Below, piece after piece: positions 1-10,967 of a stretch of DNA of 64,000 nt. The notes beneath the pieces were generated by a model. It saw only the letters and a list, made by a program, of their open reading frames with translations, searched no databases and was not told the DNA's origin. Each line of letters starts with the position of its first letter. Position 1 is the stretch's first letter. Source of the stretch: Echiichthys vipera (Eukaryota; Chordata; Actinopteri; Perciformes; Trachinidae); the NCBI GenBank assembly GCA_963691815.1, contig OY829655.1, forward strand, positions 12,856,279-12,920,278. The letters run 5' to 3'. The position numbers and the translations under genes are program-made.

Positions 1-1125
1 ACAGATGTTTTGGAACCTTTATAATGTATTATACTGTATTATAGTGAGAGAAGTCCCCCCCTCACCAAGGAAGAACAGTTTTTGCCGCTCAGTTTAGAGA
101 CCTAATTGGTCTGATAAAAACAGCTTCAACGGGCTAATAATTATAGTAATGCGTCACATTTTTGGCAGTGACAGTAACAGCTTTATAAAGATGGGAATAA
201 ATTAATTAGATTACTCGTTACTGAAAAAAGTAGCGCTGTTAATAACGCTGTTAATGCAGTTGAAATCAGCCCACATGACAAATAAAGAATAAAGGGACCT
301 AATTCCTAACATTTGGTCATACCACTATGTGATGCTACTCTAGATATTTCGAGTTTAAATATATACTTTTTTAAATGTTTTGTGATCACTATAATACCAA
401 ATGCAACCAACTTTTAAACTTTACATGATGTAGAATCTCCAAGTTAACCTTTTTTTAATTCATGAACTGTAAATAGAGAAAGAAAGTTGAACATACAAAA
501 TAAATGTGATTTTCCAGCACTGACCGATTGCTGTGGTCTAAACCAACCAAAAGATTCATTATGATTTTAGCTTATTTAGAAAAGAACAAAATGTATCTAT
601 AAGTACATGAACATTTAACTTTATATGGCTTTGTATCCTTATATCCTAATATATATAATAATAATAATATATAAATGTCATTTGAATCATAAACTAAATG
701 ATTACAAATAATCAGTTGAACTGACTTGTTGACTTGTTAGATTCTTTTCTGAGCTTGCTTTTCTCCAGCTACTGTATGGCATCTTTTGAGTGGTGTTTCA
801 CTCACAGAATGCACAAAGAGAAGAGACACAGTCACTGATTACATAATTACCTGCTGTCTTACTTAATCAGACACTAATTTCATGCAGACGGTGAGCACAA
901 GTTGACTGAAAGAGCACAGCACAAATTGGGCCCTCTGTAGGCCTACAGGAATAATGCCTACATATACAGATTGTAAAAGAGATCAGTAATTTTTGCTGCC
1001 TTGGCCGTGGCATGAAGAATGTATTTGTCTGAGGCTCCTCAGTTCTATAGCAACCAACGTTTTCATTGAAGGGATTTTTTCGTAATAATTTCTGACCTTT
1101 TATCGATCATTTCCAAATCAGTTGG
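1..1125. other. Non-coding intergenic sequence
   Basis: A+T-rich sequence with no open frame, RNA gene or transposon end that I can support. A short AT-rich run of ATA units lies near 648-675. Nothing else was recognised. Confidence 0.6.
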
Positions 1126-1600
1126 ATTTTACCCTGCCAGCTCCCTAGTACAAAGTAATATCCAATTGAGTCCAGGTGTGAATAAAGCAAATCATGCGGC
1201 TGACACGAAACAGGAAGAAAATCATCTGTGGGTGAAGAAGAAATGTCAATTACACAAAGACGGTAACAAAAATACCTAACTGGAGAGACAATGACCTTCG
1301 GGATCTTCTGTTTGTAAGGGTTGATGCAAAATTCAAGAACAGCAAGAGACTTAGTTGTTTATGACCAAATTACAAACCAGCTACATGGCCACTGTGTAAT
1401 CTGTATCATGTCCTGCCTCTTGTACGCTCTACCCAAGCACCACCCCTCGCCTAAATCAAACAGAGTATTTCCAGAAAGTGAGAATGTGTCTGATCCGAAC
1501 CATCTCCTGATGTGTCCTAAATATGACCGGATTTGTCAGACATTGCCAGGAGTTCATGTGAGAACGGCTTTACTTTCTCTGTGCTGACACACACTGCTCC
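1126..1600 (+). mobile_element. Harbinger-like DNA-transposon remnant with SANT/Myb-like fragment (copy A)
   Basis: The segment starting TTTACCCTGCCAGCTCCC is repeated at 42491, 41 kb away, and the two stay alignable for about 230 bp. Both copies translate in the same register to a short stretch beginning with Trp-Arg-Asp and followed by Leu-Leu-x-Val. Here it is NWRDNDLRDLLFVRVDAKF, near 1278-1335. This resembles the start of the Myb/SANT-like DNA-binding domain found in accessory proteins of PIF/Harbinger elements. The frame closes soon afterwards, so this is a fragment or part of a non-autonomous derivative. The right boundary near 1600 is a guess from the style of the sequence. The repeat is seen directly; the Harbinger assignment is inferred from recollection of the family. 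Confidence 0.45.
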
Positions 1601-2237
1601 AGCCTCCCAGGATTTGGCCAATACTTTAAGTTAGGAAGCTCACTAAATATCTGATATTTTACCCAGATTGTGGTTCAGCCTCTCCAAGAGTTGGTTTAGC
1701 CCAGATGTGTGTGACGGACATGGATGATGTCTCTGCCCCCGAACTCTAGGATTGTGTCCCCTTTGATATTCCTTGACTTCAGGGCTCACATTAGCACATT
1801 GAGGGATAACTCAAGGTCACTCCCACTCTGTTGCTGGAGCCTCGTGAATATGATTAATCAGGGTCTTTTGGCTTGAATTAATACAAAACCGAGCATTGTT
1901 GCGTTGGCCCATAAATTCTAAGCTAGCTTTTGAAGAACTGCTTGTGTTGCCCTCACCACCCCGACCCCATCCCTTTTTTCCCACACACCCACCCAACACT
2001 CCCTGATGCCCCCTTATTACTCAAAATACAAAAACACAGATTGTAACTGTGGCATTGCCCTTTGTATAGGGATAATGTTAGATGCGACACAACAATTGGT
2101 GAGATGCACTTCCTCAAGCTGCATCAAAAAGTGAATAGTATAGTTTTGACATGAAGCAAACCCTACTTCCTCCCTACATTCTACATTTCAGAATTACAAA
2201 AAGAAAGGAAGAATGTTTTTAAAAAAATAAATTCAGC

Positions 2238-2240
<3 letters not shown>
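1601..2240. other. Non-coding intergenic sequence
   Basis: No feature recognised. A short C-rich stretch (about 1950-2010) interrupts otherwise average composition. Confidence 0.5.

Positions 2241-2286
<46 letters not shown>
2241..2286. repeat. (GT)n microsatellite, about 23 units
   Basis: Uninterrupted GT dinucleotides. The long apparent open frames across it on both strands are products of the repeat and are not genes. Confidence 0.98.
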
Positions 2287-2289
<3 letters not shown>

Positions 2290-2690
2290 GAATATAATGG
2301 TAGGGGTAGTACTGTACAGTAGTACATCGACGAAACCAACCCGTGCTGCTGATGAGAACGACACAGGGAAAACCAAAACAGAACAGCCGACACCGTTTCC
2401 ACCAACAAAAGCCTTCAGAGCCGTTCTCTGTTGTTCTTTTAAAAACATAAATATTCGCTAGATCAGACAACACGGATGAAACAGCAGCAACGGTTTTGAC
2501 ACCTTCTTCCTCGATGCGAGCCGCCATTGTTGTCTGAATCACAACAGTCGCTTCTCTGCTACATCACATCTATGAAAACCCTGTCCGGTGGTCCTGATTG
2601 GCTCAACCCTGAAATCCCTCTATAATCGATCGACCCCAGATGGTCAAGTGGAGCTAGGCGTAACGAAAGTCATCTGGTGATAGTCAGGTT
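2290..2690 (-). mobile_element. Dispersed repeat with RecQ-helicase-like gene fragment (copy 1, minus strand)
   Basis: The reverse complement of this segment aligns collinearly with 56266-56670. The shared part runs from the start codon region (ATGGCGGCTC, minus-strand start at 2527) through a stretch that in one frame reads KEQQRTALKAFVGG. That wording is close to the Q-motif/motif-0 region of RecQ-family DNA helicases (LKxxQxxALxxFVxGxDV). The phrase is split between two frames here, so the copy is a broken fragment. The Walker A motif that should follow is missing. The GT microsatellite lies directly beyond the fragment's end. No terminal repeats were found for this copy, unlike the one at 56 kb. 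The duplication is seen directly; the helicase origin is an inference. Confidence 0.55.
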
Positions 2691-3290
2691 AGGTTGTAAT
2701 AACCATTGTCTTAATTCCTGTTTCTTCTTCTTGTTTCTTCCATGATGTGACTACTTGAGAAGGCCCCGCAGAGGGATGTCTACTACCTCTTTATCTGTCA
2801 CCATGTTACTGGATTGGAAACAGGTATCTCATGTGATGTTCTCCAGGCCTTTTTTGACTTTTTTATTTATTTATTTATTTATTTATTTATTGCTTCAATT
2901 CTGCACATGGTCCGCTCAAATGGAGTTGTTCCTCCCTCCGGTGCTCTCTGCTGAGTGGCTGACAGCTCCTGGAATGTCAGGGGAAAGCTTGATGGGTAGT
3001 GGACTGACACACATACTGTAGCTCTACTCAGAAGGTCACCTACACAAATTGATCACATTGTTCATGTGCAGGTTTTTTTCTCTTTATTAGGATCCCCATT
3101 AGCACCATGTCACTTTTGATATGCAAGTTGGAAAACTATGGAGAAATAATGACCTATCTCTGTGACTTGAAACTTTGGTTTGAAATGCTATAAATATGCA
3201 GTGAGATTTGTGTATTCTTATTCTTAGCTACATCTTCCATTAGTATTAATTTGCTCTGTGGACTGTGCTATGTATTATATCTTGAGAATA
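2691..3290. other. Non-coding sequence with (TTTA)n tract
   Basis: A TTTA tetranucleotide run of about seven units lies at 2862-2891. The remainder holds no recognised feature. It ends at the TA dinucleotide that borders the Tc1-like element. Confidence 0.6.
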
Positions 3291-3292
3291 TA

Positions 3293-4728
3293 CCGTGGAG
3301 ATCAAAATAAGAGAACAAAGTACTTCTTGATTTATTCTGAAATACTGTTATTTTTACCGTCCGGAATATGATATAATATCGTGCTAGTATAAATAAATAT
3401 ACTAGCATGTTTTTTAAATAACCCAGGCACTTCAACAAAAACCTTTATTTTATGAAAAAAGCAATGCGCAAAATTAGAGAACAGTAACCACTTTGTCAGA
3501 ACAGAAGATTTAAACAATGTTTTCTTCGGGCTATAGGATTAAAACATGTATAGAAGTGTAGAGGCCACAGCTTTGAATGACTTCAGCACATCTGAGCCCA
3601 CAGGACTTCACTAGTTTCTCACACTGCTCTGGTTTGATCTTGGTCCATTCTTCTTCAGTCTCTTCCACAGTTCAGTAACTGTAGTGGGTTTCTTAGACAT
3701 TACTTTGTTGCCAAGGATTTTCCAGAGATTCTCTATGGGGTTTAGATCTGGACTCTGGGCTGCTCATTTCATTGTTTCAATATTCTTTGCTTGTGACAGG
3801 GGACATTGTCTTACATGAAAATTGCAGCTGATTGGGAGACATTTGCAGTGAAGGTATTGCATGTTGCTGAAGGAGGTTCACATAAACATTTGCATTCACC
3901 CTGCCATGTAGCTGAACAAGAGGACCAACTCCTGCTGCAGAAAACATCCCCTAAACCACCACACTTCCTCCCCCAAAATTAACAGACCTTTTTACACACT
4001 TTGGGTTAAGTTTTTCCCCAGTCTTACACCAAGAATAACCTTTCCAATCAGACCCATTTAAATTGAACGTCCTCTCATCACTCAAGTGCACTCTGGACCA
4101 GTTCTCCTCTGTCCACACAATATGCTCCTCAGCAAAGGCAAGTCTTGCTTTTTTATTCTTTCTGCTGATGAGGTTTGGTCACTACAGAGTGGGCTTTCAG
4201 TCCAAACGGTCTTAAACGATGAGACACTGTGTGCAGAGACAGATCCTTGCCCTGCTCAGCACTGAAATGGCGAACAACTCCAGCTGCAGTGTTGAACCAA
4301 TTCCCCACTGAGAGTCTTCACATAGTCCTGTCCTCTCATCCACTTGTTTTACGTGGACCGGCCTTTTCGGGGGACTTAAATGAATCTGTTTTGGTATTCT
4401 TGAATTCACAGACTTGGAACACCCAACCTCTCTCTGATGGCTGAGAGGGTCATCACTTTGGCCTTCATCTGGACAACCTGCTGTCCCGGGGTTTCAGTCA
4501 CCTTAGAGCCGCTCGTCATCTTGCAAAGTAACCAGGAGAGCTGCCAGATAAATAGGGTGTGTCCAACAATTATGAAAGATGTCACCCATGACAGATTAAC
4601 ACCAATAACTGAGGGGTATCTTAAAAGTGTTCTCTAATTTTGCTTACTGCTTTTTTCAGTAAAAAAAAAAACAGTATTTCAAAATAATTCAAGTATTAAT
4701 AACTTGTTCTCTATTTTGATCTCCAGTG
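3293..4728 (-). mobile_element. Tc1/mariner-like DNA transposon, decayed, near full length
   Basis: The ends form an inverted pair. The left end reads CCGTGGAGATCAAAATAAGA and the right end is the reverse complement of CACTGGAGATCAAAATAGAG. Similarity extends inward for about 60 bp on each side. Each end is bordered by TA (3291-3292 and 4729-4730), the target duplicated by Tc1/mariner transposases. The length of 1436 bp is typical of a complete fish Tc1 element. The transposase reads on the minus strand and is broken (see the pseudogene entry). Two smaller relatives with the same end sequence occur at 39527-39974 and 40524-40590. Confidence 0.93.
3531..4519 (-). pseudogene. Tc1-like transposase pseudogene
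   Basis: An intact copy would encode a transposase of about 340 residues that binds the terminal repeats and cuts them with a DDE catalytic triad. The probable start (ATGACG) is at 4519 and the final stop complements 3531-3533. Recognisable pieces, split over several frames, include an N-terminal helix-turn-helix remnant near 4400-4450. They also include the catalytic-domain phrases FNLNGSDWKGYSW and SVVVWGMFSAAGVGPLVQLH (about 3890-4070), and a C-terminal tail ending in GLYTS near 3570. Stops and frameshifts interrupt the N-terminal half and the middle. A segment after the GPLV block, where the second Asp and the DLNPIENLW-type block belong, is scrambled. The copy cannot make an active enzyme. 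The identity is confident; the exact number of lesions is not. Confidence 0.88.
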
Positions 4729-4730
4729 TA

Positions 4731-7480
4731 CGGCCAACCCTAAAATTAGCATCCCCCTTATACTTTTCTGAGTCTTGCTGGAATGCAGACCTTTACTTCT
4801 AATCCTAGATTGTTTTGGTCCTTTCCCTCAGTGTGAGAAACGAAAATGGAAAAATGGGATAGTTTGAAAAAAACAACAGCTTTATCACAAATGCTGACCT
4901 TTAATTACAAAACCTTTGCAGCGGGAAACCTTAGCTTTTACTTAAGTTGACATTTATAAATACCGAAATGTCCCTGTGAATTGCTTTTTGTTGAAGTCAA
5001 TGTATTGTTGAGCGAGATAGCATCAGTCCATTTGTCAAATACTGTAACTGTTGGTACAGGGGGATGGCAGGATGTGTGCAGAGGACAATGTATAGCTGGT
5101 CTGAACTGTCCACGTATGTAGAGCATAGACCTGTTAGCAAAGGGCCTCTCCTATCAGTCACAGTAGCGATGGAAAGTCAAGATAAAGATGGTACTCTACC
5201 CTGCTAGTGTGTTTGTGTGCCCAGGACAAGAAATCGATATAACTGGTTTCAAAGACTGTTTTACAGTCAGGGCAGCACTCAGCTTAAATGTTTGTCTGTT
5301 TTATTCAATGACACTTCTGTGCAAACTATTACCCACAGGGAGCGGAGAACAAACGTGAAACAAATAAAGTAGCCGTCGACCCATCTCAGCATTGTTTGCG
5401 CTTACAGATGGAACCTGGATAGTGTGGAAATTTTCTTTACACAGTGTCAAAGCAAAATCTATCACAGCTAAGATCCAAGCCATTATATTACAGCCTCGGA
5501 GGAAATATTACTCTTCTGGCTGGCTTGTTTTATCCCTGATCTTTGTGTCCACCCATCATCACAGGGATATGGAGGCATCTGTGGGGACATACGCATTCCA
5601 TTGCCGCTCCCCTGATGAAAAGAGGATTTCCGTCTGATATGCAGTAAAGGTTATCTGGTTTGCAGTCATGTTTCTGTATAACATGCACTGCCAAGCAAAA
5701 ACAGGAAAACATTTCTCCCCCAAAACTCATTTCAGCTTTGCTTTTCATTATTACCACCACAAACATACTGCACTTATGTGACCATAATTCTCTTTTCAGT
5801 GAACACAACTTGGATGCCTTTTGGTCTGAAATGAAAACTAAATCTCTTGGTGATTCCAAGAAAACCTTAAGGGTACTCTTTTAGCTCGCCCACCCACCCA
5901 CATAGCAAATACTGTAAAGAGTAGCATTAGCTGGAAAATAAATGCTAATGATTGGAATCCTGTACAAACCTTCACATTATTGCCTTCCCTGAACAGAACA
6001 CACTCCCAGATTTACCAGGGCAAGAGTGGAACAGGGTGCATAAAAAATGGAATGGGATAATGTTTCCCCCTATAATCTAGTCTTATATTTTGCAAGACAC
6101 CGATGTGCTTTTGCACTTAAGCAATTATTTTTGGAAATTATTTGATGCAATTTCTCAAGCAAAAGCTTTTGCTTTTGACAGTAGGCCTCATTTGACAATT
6201 CAGTGTTAAGAGAAAAACGTCCCTGAGTAGAGCAGACAAGCAACAGCTTCACATCACTCACCTGCATTCAAAAAGGACAGAAATAGCACTAAAAGCACCC
6301 ACTCTCACTTTGTAACTGTTCTTTTGTTTGCCTGTTTGTTGCATAAGGCTACCTTCATGGCAGCCTTTACACCCTGTTTCTCATTTCCCAAAGGGCTGTT
6401 AACCATCACATTACAGCCAGAGGTCTGTGGGGCTCTTAGACCACATTTGCAAAACCTCCAATCTTGCAGGTTTACAGTTTAAAAAACGAATGTTATAAAT
6501 ATGTATTTAATTTACAGTATATCCTTTAATTTCAGTTTGAGGTAAAATCCCTCTATGTGTGATCATGTAACTCGACTTTGTAACAATATAGCATATTGTT
6601 AGAGTACACAAAACAAAGGATGGATTAGATGGTAGCTTGAAGACTGAGCCTAATTTAACCAACATTGTCAAAAGGATCTGTGGCATGGAGCAGGTCAGCC
6701 ACCACCGTTTTATAGATCCAGCCAGTATTCCCACACTTGCTGGCTGGATGTCTTCAACACCTCAATTTATGAATAGGTATTGGTATTCATATTTCATATT
6801 GCATTTTCAGAATAAAATGGATTTTTAAATCTGATGTTTTATATACTGAAAACTTCTGACTAATGTGAATCGAAATTCACGACATTTTTATTAAGATAGG
6901 CTAAAGTCAAAGTCAGCACCTCCAGATAAAAGACATCTCATTCTAGGCCTGCAAATGAAATGTACTGTACTGCATGCAGGTGCAGAAGGCACAGTATCTT
7001 ACTTTTTCTTTTTTTTTTACATTAGTTTTGTATGTATATTGTATGTACAGTATATTGCTATATCTACATTTAAATTAATGAATAGTGCTGAAATGTTTTG
7101 GGGTGATACAGATAAATAAGAAAGTATCTGATTTAACTGGAGAATTTAACTAGCCCAAGCACAAATATTCTCTAACCCCTAAGTTACTGTATAGCAGCTT
7201 TAAAATTAATGGTCTTACTAGTTTATTATGCACCATGGGGGCAAAATGGTGAGGCAACAACTACTTTGAAAGGATGCAAAATCAGAAAATGACACAATTT
7301 TTGATTTCCCATTTCTCACACAGTTTAACACAGGTGATAATCCGATTGAGCACTAACCTCCTCAATTTGCTGTCATACTGCTCAGTTCCCCATTTGTATG
7401 CACTGTTTGGTTTATTACAATATCCTGCAGCTGGTGGGCAACAAGGTGTCTAATCCTAAGTTTATTCTTCAAAAAGCAGA
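4731..7480. other. Non-coding intergenic sequence
   Basis: 2.75 kb with no supportable gene. The longest open frames (about 60-110 codons) show no domain, no homologous wording and no plausible splice context. No transposon ends were recognised. Confidence 0.6.
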
Positions 7481-7485
7481 CTTTC

Positions 7486-7926
7486 TGTCATGAACGGTGC
7501 AGGGAATAACTCAAATGCCTCAAAGGACACTGAGAAAGAAATAAACGAACGTTTAATAAAAATAAATAAAAAACAGTGTCCAGGGAACGGGAAAAACAGG
7601 AATGGGGTCCAGGTATGGATGATGAAGAACAAACGTGGGGATCAGGAGACAAACACGAACAGGTGATGGAAAAACAGGAGCTCGGGAAACTAAAACAAAA
7701 GAAACAAAGAAACAGTTAACGAAAAACAGAGCAACACAGATATAGCAAATGAGCATGTGTAATGTGAGCCGATGACGAGCTGATGAGGCACAGCTGGGCG
7801 GGACCACGCCTACCAGCAACAACAGACAAACACAAAGGGAAAGACACAAGCAGGGAGAAATAGACAGAGGGAGACAAACTCACACAAAAGGAACGGGAGG
7901 AGACTGACAGGACCGGAATCCTGACA
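7486..7926 (-). mobile_element. Solo LTR of an LTR retrotransposon
   Basis: A 441-bp unit begins TGTCATGAACGG and ends ATCCTGACA, so it has the TG...CA boundaries and short inverted ends (TGTCA/TGACA) of an LTR. It is flanked by an exact 5-bp direct repeat, CTTTC, at 7481-7485 and 7927-7931, as expected of a target-site duplication made by a retroviral-type integrase. On the minus strand it reads from TGTCAGGATTCC to a T-rich end with an ATTAAA-type polyadenylation signal shortly before the closing CATGACA. That makes the minus strand the likely sense strand. No internal gag/pol sequence is present, so two LTRs probably recombined to leave this one. A Ty3/gypsy origin is likely from the style but is not proven. 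Confidence 0.85.
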
Positions 7927-7931
7927 CTTTC

Positions 7932-9380
7932 AAATTCATGTTGTTGAAGATAATCCACCACAGTTACTTTCTTCTTTAAAAGAAATTCTAACTTCTGCCA
8001 ACTACGAGCAAATGACTTTCCAGCCACTGACCTTAAAGAACAACTTGCAGGTTAGAGACCTTAGTGAATCAATGAAAAATTTTGTAGAACCTAGATGTTC
8101 AAAAATATATACATATAATATACAAGAAATTGAGGAGTTGCTTGACAGCTCTCTGCCAATGCAGCAACAGCTAAATGCTGGTCACATCCCAACATTGTAA
8201 AGTTTGATATTGTACATCTATTTACTTTTCAATTACATTTTCTATACAATGATAACAGCATATTGGATCAAGGCAATATGAACTAGACACTGATGCTGAT
8301 TGTTCAACAGGTTGTAAAACTTAGAACTTGTTACTAAAACAGTGCAATCCTAAATTAGCTATTGTATTATTAGAAAAAGGTTTAATTTGCCTCAAGCTTT
8401 AGATCAAAATGCACACATAAACAATCATGAGAAATATACCAGGTTTTCCTCAACTGAGGACAATATGCAAAAATAAATAGTGAAAAAGGTAAAAACAATC
8501 ATCTTGCAATGTATAGAAAAACTTTCAAAGGCAAAATAACTCTATAAGTCACTTGTTCATTGGCTAATGGCCTGTTTTTTTATTTATTTTTTTATTTTTT
8601 ACCAGGTTTCATGAAACTATATCCCACAATAAATAAATATGACTGAGTATGTAACCTCTTTCACCTCTTTGGTTCATATGTATATGATTTGTAGACTTTA
8701 ATCTGACTCTTACTAATTATAATGTTAACCTGTAAAGTGGACCCACAAAATCTGTGGTTTGTTTCACACTAATCCTCCTGTCCTGTTTGTTAAACTCAGT
8801 GTTGAGACAGGTCAACTATCCTTGGTGATATTTTTCTTGTATTGTGTAGAGTCTGGGATTACAGCCACTCTGTGATTAAAAAAAACAATGGTTGCATTAA
8901 CCTTTGACAATAAATATATAGTATAGTTATTTATTTCCCAGTTTATTATGTACACCAAGTTAAAACTAATGCAGTTAGATACAAGAACTCTGCATTGAAT
9001 TCTATTTTCATGAAGTTTATGTTTTTTGTTCAAACTGTTTTAGTGGAGATGATTCAACTGTCTGATTATTTATGAATCTGCTGTTGAATTGTATTGAGTG
9101 TACTGAGATGTTTATGTTTTGTCCACTTATTTTTTATCAGTGAGGTTTGTTGCTGCTTTGTCAGGCTGCATTCGTTTAGCTGTATTCATTCTTTCACCAT
9201 CACATATTTTTTTACCTACTGTATATCCAAAGGCAGGAGATGGAGTTGTATCAGACTGCATTATACTCAGTGGTATTTTTCACTACTACATCATGTAAGT
9301 GGAGTCGACATATCTCTTTGCTATAGAACTCTGCTTTGCATTGGGCCAAACAAAGGCCCTTAGCTATCATATAATTCCAA
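7932..9380. other. Non-coding intergenic sequence with one dispersed repeat unit
   Basis: No gene was recognised. A stretch at about 8458-8515 is repeated in the same orientation at about 10186-10240 (see that entry). A T-rich tract lies at 8575-8600. Confidence 0.55.
8458..8515 (+). repeat. Direct repeat unit, partner at 10186-10240
   Basis: The two sites share CAATATGCAAAAATAAATAG, followed by GTGAAAA and a similar ATC-TTRCAATGT ending. About 50 of 56 positions match. Teleost dispersed repeats often carry such a stretch, so this is probably the tail of an unrecognised element rather than a local duplication. Confidence 0.7.
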
Positions 9381-9382
9381 TA

Positions 9383-10967
9383 TAGCACGGCCTGAAGTGA
9401 GCTATTGCTTTTATAAAACGGTAACTAAGTATGGCAATATATAATGATGGACAGATTCCACTTTAAACCGTTTCTATTAACAAAAATCTTCCATAAAGCA
9501 TCGTTCGGACAAAGGAATAGCCCTCCTGCTTGGTGGTTGCTATGGAACGCACTATCTTGACTTAACTTAGCCTGTTGCTGCCCTGTTAGCTTAACCTAGC
9601 GTAGACTACTGGTTTAGCCTAGACACCGCAGTCAACCAATCCTGCATTATCAATTAATCAATCAAGTTTATTTGTCACATGTGATCATATAAGGTACAAT
9701 GGGAAGTTGGGGTTGCTCGTCGCTCCTCAGCACGGTCTGCGGTGCTGAACTGGATGAAAGCTAAGACACTAAGAGTGGAGATGCAACTGAAAAGTCTAAT
9801 TTATCATTCTCTTGAGAACATTCACTTAAAGAAAACAAAGATTGAAACTATCTAAATTTTCGGAGGGTCTCTCTCCATTTATTTTACTCGATTCAGTCAA
9901 CAACACAGGCACCACTAAGATCAGATAGAATGATTGAAAAATAAACATATTAATTATAGAGTACAGCCTATCTGATGCCAGAAAAGCCATGGAAAATGTC
10001 ATTGGCCTGCTCCTTCTTCACAGTCTTAAGGTCTAGAACTCCATTTTTGTCCTTACATCAGATAGATAACCAGTTTAATACTAGATTAAAGAGGCCGCCA
10101 ACACACAAAAGGTTTAGGTTGCTTAACAACAGCAGGAAGTCCCAAGCACCTTCAGTACTATAAAAAAAGAAATTCGCAACTGTGTACAATATGCAAAAAT
10201 AAATAGTGAAAAGGGTAAAACAAACATCTTACAATGTTAAGAGTTACGGAGTGATATAGAAATATGTAATGGAATTAGATGTCATGCCATAAACAGGTGT
10301 TATAAAACAAATGGATCGATATCTAGCAATCTGGTTGGTTGTTAGACGTGGTATAGTTCCCATATCCACTACTATCGTTTTTATACAGGGTTGGGACTTA
10401 AACATAAACTTGCAGAAGAATTTAACATGTGTATTAAAGTCGCAGTCGGCAACATTTGTTTGATCATATTCACTGAAACCGACGCTATGCCCCGATAGAT
10501 CAACATGAATCATCCAGTTTTAGAAAAAAAAAAACGTGCCTCTACATGCATCTAAAGCTTGTTGTTTGTTTGGCAAAAATCCACCGTGCCCGTGTCATCC
10601 TGTCCACTCAGTGCAGTTTACAGTTCGTGCACACGCCACAGATCCCGCCTCCCCCCTCAGGCATGTTACAATACCACAATTCAATTCAATTTAATTCAAT
10701 TCAATTCAATTCAATTCAATTCAAGCTATGCTAATGCTAGGCTATGCTTGGTTAAACTAACAGGGCAGCAACACGCTAAATTACATCAAAATAGTATGTT
10801 CCATAGCAACCAGGAGGGCCTATTTCTTTGTAAGAACAATGCTTTATGGATGATTTTTGTTAATAGACACTGTTTAAATTGGAATAGGTCCATCCATTTA
10901 ATATTGCCATAGCTGATAACCATTTTAGAAAAGCAATAGCTTACTTCAGGCTGTGATATATCACGGC
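9383..10967. mobile_element. Long inverted-repeat (foldback-like) element
   Basis: The left arm is 9383-9605. It matches the reverse complement of the right arm, 10741-10967, at roughly 80% over about 220 bp. Shared blocks include CCTGAAGT(G/A)AGCTATTGCTTTT, TCTATTAACAAAAATC, CCATAAAGCAT, GGTTGCTATGGAAC and GTTGCTGCCCTGTTAG. The 1.1-kb centre holds a segment near 9655-9760 resembling the tail of a common fish retroposon (TTTATTTGTCACATGTGATC), one copy of the 55-bp direct repeat, and a TTCAA microsatellite abutting the right arm. It could be a foldback DNA transposon or two copies of one element inserted head to head. No target duplication could be fixed. Confidence 0.7.
10678..10724. repeat. 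(TTCAA)n pentanucleotide microsatellite
   Basis: About nine near-perfect TTCAA units with one variant (TTTAA). A matching TTCAA tract precedes a retroposon-like tail at 61521, which suggests that both derive from the repetitive 3' end of a retroposon. Confidence 0.9.

Noticed and set aside
2181..2542. Several overlapping open frames of 70-107 codons
   Set aside because: They run through the GT microsatellite, which lacks stops in all frames, and through the helicase-like repeat fragment. No independent gene.
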